From NCBI GenBank assembly GCA_025449615.1, contig JANWJA010000042.1, forward strand, positions 1 to 6,881: a stretch of DNA of 6,881 bases, given 5' to 3'. The DNA is from Methyloceanibacter sp. Lineage in GTDB: Bacteria > Pseudomonadota > Alphaproteobacteria > Rhizobiales > Methyloligellaceae. A program made the translations under genes and the position numbers. This document shows, one piece after another, positions 5,577-6,881 of this stretch (the stretch's first letter is position 1; every line of letters starts with the position of its first letter). Below the pieces are notes generated by a model. It made no database searches. It worked only from the letters and a program-made list of their open reading frames with translations, and had not been told where the DNA came from.

Positions 5577-6785
5577 CTACCCCAACCTGACGGCAATACG
5601 CGTCAATGCCTCGCGCGTCGTCGGAGCGTCACTGACAAGAGCGATCCGGACATGGTCTTTGCCGGGATTGCTGCCGTCGGGCTCGACACGGGCGAGGTAA
5701 GTTCCAGGCAGCACTTTGACACCACTATCTTGCCAAAGGGTTTTCGCCGCGGCCTCCCCGCCCCCGAACCGGCTCATGTCGAGCCAGAGGAAGAAGGCTC
5801 CGGCGGGGCGTCGATAGCCATAGCGGGAACCCAGGACTTCATCGGCAATGTCGAGATTTTCGCGGTAGCGCGCCCTTCCCTGCTCTACATGCGCCTCGTC
5901 TCCCCACGCGGCCACCGAAACATGCTGGATCGGCAGCGGCATTTGCGGGCAAGCGACGTTCCGAAAACGGCCAAAAGCTGCGATAAATTCAGGGTCGCCA
6001 GCGATAAAGCCGGACCTCAAACCTGGCAGCCCGGATCGCTTGGAAAGCGAATTGAAGGCTAGTACGTTGGCGAAATTGCCTTGGCTCGCATGGGCGACCT
6101 CGAGGGCGCCCGGCGGCGGCGTGTCCGAATAGATCTCCGAATAACATTCATCCGCGAAGACCAGGAAATCGAAGCGCCGCGCGAGTTCGATGGCTTTTGC
6201 CAGGTAGTCCAGGCCGGCCACGGCGCCTTGCGGGTTGGACGGCGAACAGAGATAGAGGGTTGCCGTTCGCTTGAGCAAACCCTCGTCCACCACATTGAGG
6301 TCCGGCAGGAACCCCGTTTCGCTCCCTGCCGGGAGATAGACGGCCTCAGTGCCCGAGGCAGCCGCTGCTGCAGCATAGGCCTGGTAGAACGGGTTTGGGA
6401 TTAGGACGGCGGGCTTTCCCGCAACGTCTTTTCGCGCCAGCGCCGGGAAGATTGCCGAGAACAGCCCCTCGCGCGAGCCAGTGAGCGGCAGGACATGACG
6501 CTCGGGGTCGATTTGGTGCTTCAAGCTCGGATAGCGGCGCCCGATCCACCCCGAGATGGCCTCCCGAAGCGGTGGAATGCCCCGGATTGGCGGGTAGCGA
6601 CCAAATTCGCCGAGCCGTTCCTGCAAGATCGGCCCGAGAAAGGCTGGGATCATGGCTCGTGGCTCCCCGAGCGAAAGGTCGATTGGCTTCGCTCCCGGTT
6701 CGATGCCCCCCACAAGCTCGGCGAGGCGCGCGAAGGGCGAGGCAACGATGGCGTCGAGCGCGGTGGCTGTTCCGTCGATCTGCAT
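5577..6785 (-). CDS. dapC: Class I/II PLP aminotransferase, DapC-like (succinyldiaminopimelate aminotransferase)
   Basis: A 402-residue cytoplasmic fold-type I PLP enzyme. Visible landmarks are LSLGEP (38-42), the GRYPPIRGIPPLREAI substrate-side stretch, GSREGLF (103-109), NPFYQAY, SPSNPQG with N184, ADECYSEIY with D212 and Y215, the PLP-binding lysine K249 in SLSKRS, R257 in GLRSGF and the carboxylate-binding R380 in HVRIAL. The NPFYQ-Y, DECYSEIY and SLSKRS-LPG-RSGF-AGD wording resembles the proteobacterial DapC group. DapC makes N-succinyl-2-amino-6-ketopimelate interconvert with N-succinyl-diaminopimelate, feeding lysine and peptidoglycan. Substrate is inferred from family likeness; another amino acid or 2-oxo acid cannot be excluded. 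The ATG lacks a Shine-Dalgarno sequence. It is first in a unit with ftsK (2 nt apart). Confidence 0.85.
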   Translation of the reverse strand: MQIDGTATALDAIVASPFARLAELVGGIEPGAKPIDLSLGEPRAMIPAFLGPILQERLGEFGRYPPIRGIPPLREAISGWIGRRYPSLKHQIDPERHVLPLTGSREGLFSAIFPALARKDVAGKPAVLIPNPFYQAYAAAAAASGTEAVYLPAGSETGFLPDLNVVDEGLLKRTATLYLCSPSNPQGAVAGLDYLAKAIELARRFDFLVFADECYSEIYSDTPPPGALEVAHASQGNFANVLAFNSLSKRSGLPGLRSGFIAGDPEFIAAFGRFRNVACPQMPLPIQHVSVAAWGDEAHVEQGRARYRENLDIADEVLGSRYGYRRPAGAFFLWLDMSRFGGGEAAAKTLWQDSGVKVLPGTYLARVEPDGSNPGKDHVRIALVSDAPTTREALTRIAVRLG

Positions 6786-6818
6786 GTGAAGGGTGTTAGC
6801 GCATGATCGGGAGCCTGG

Positions 6819-6851
6819 AAATAAAGAAGCCCCGGCGACGCGCCGGGGCTT
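6819..6851 (-). terminator. Intrinsic terminator upstream of the aminotransferase gene
   Basis: A perfect 11-bp stem, AAGCCCCGGCG with CGCCGGGGCTT (6851-6841 and 6837-6827), has a 3-nt loop and extends by one G-U and one A-U pair. On the minus strand CTTTATTT follows; on the plus strand TTTT overlaps the stem end, so it could work in both directions. It ends whatever is transcribed leftward from beyond the window, most likely the small RNA at 6819-6881. The aminotransferase promoter must then lie at about 6786-6826. Confidence 0.8.
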
Positions 6852-6881
6852 TTAGTGTTGGAGCTTCGGCCAGGGAGGAAA
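6819..6881 (-). ncRNA. 3' part of a possible MmgR/alpha-r8 (suhB-type) small RNA, cut by the window edge
   Basis: On the minus strand the window opens with TTTCCTCCCT (6881-6872), then about 20 nt, then a strong terminator. From memory, UUUCCUCCCU is the ultraconserved unpaired decamer of the alpha-r8/MmgR family (Rfam suhB), small Hfq-associated RNAs of Rhizobiales that end in an intrinsic terminator hairpin. The arrangement decamer, short spacer, GC-rich terminator fits. The 5' hairpin arm would lie outside the window, so the fold cannot be checked. If right, the RNA acts on translation in trans; MmgR is linked to storage-granule control in Sinorhizobium. Alternatively it is the 3' untranslated end of another gene. 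Confidence 0.45.

Noticed and set aside
5575..5582. GGGTAGGG on the minus strand at the ftsK start (and GGGGAGGG at 1624-1631), matching the E. coli FtsK-orienting sequence GGGNAGGG
   Set aside because: A couple of matches are expected by chance in nearly 7 kb of GC-rich DNA, they lie on opposite strands, and the alphaproteobacterial orienting motif need not be the E. coli one.
4657..5700. 347-codon open frame on the plus strand
   Set aside because: Antisense shadow of the ftsK N-terminal half, low complexity, no recognisable motif.

Overview
The window looks like chromosome from an alphaproteobacterium, most likely of the order Hyphomicrobiales (Rhizobiales). The reasons are the GC-rich sequence, the protein sequences (an alphaproteobacterial-style OmpR-type regulator end, a LolA with a long linker, an FtsK with a short acidic linker) and the local order dapC-type aminotransferase, ftsK, lolA, small RNAs, small hypothetical gene, xthA, response regulator. 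This assignment is by recognition, not by a database search.

Layout, left to right. 1-276 (+): the 3' end of an OmpR/PhoB-type response regulator gene, cut by the window edge. 285-1100 (-): xthA, exodeoxyribonuclease III, convergent with the regulator. 1146-1460 (-): a 104-residue hypothetical protein with a strong ribosome binding site, probably co-transcribed with xthA. 1461-2053: 593 bp without a credible protein gene. It holds two tandem small-RNA-like units on the minus strand. Each has a hairpin with an 8-bp stem and the same 8-nt loop CUUCCCUC, then a second hairpin with an 8-nt loop, then an intrinsic terminator. 2054-2977 (-): lolA, with a promoter candidate just upstream. 3112-5574 (-): ftsK. 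5577-6785 (-): a DapC-like aminotransferase whose stop codon lies 2 nt before the ftsK start. 6819-6881 (-): a terminator preceded by the decamer UUUCCUCCCU, which looks like the 3' part of an MmgR/alpha-r8 (Rfam suhB)-like small RNA cut by the window edge.

The protein genes at 2054-6785 form a cell-envelope group. The aminotransferase would serve the diaminopimelate pathway (lysine and peptidoglycan), FtsK works at the divisome and moves chromosome termini, and LolA carries lipoproteins across the periplasm. xthA is DNA repair. The unusual content is RNA: three pyrimidine-rich, anti-Shine-Dalgarno-like segments on the same strand, two of them in paralogous tandem units between lolA and the hypothetical gene, and one just upstream of the aminotransferase gene. 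No mobile elements, CRISPR arrays, tRNAs or rRNAs were seen.
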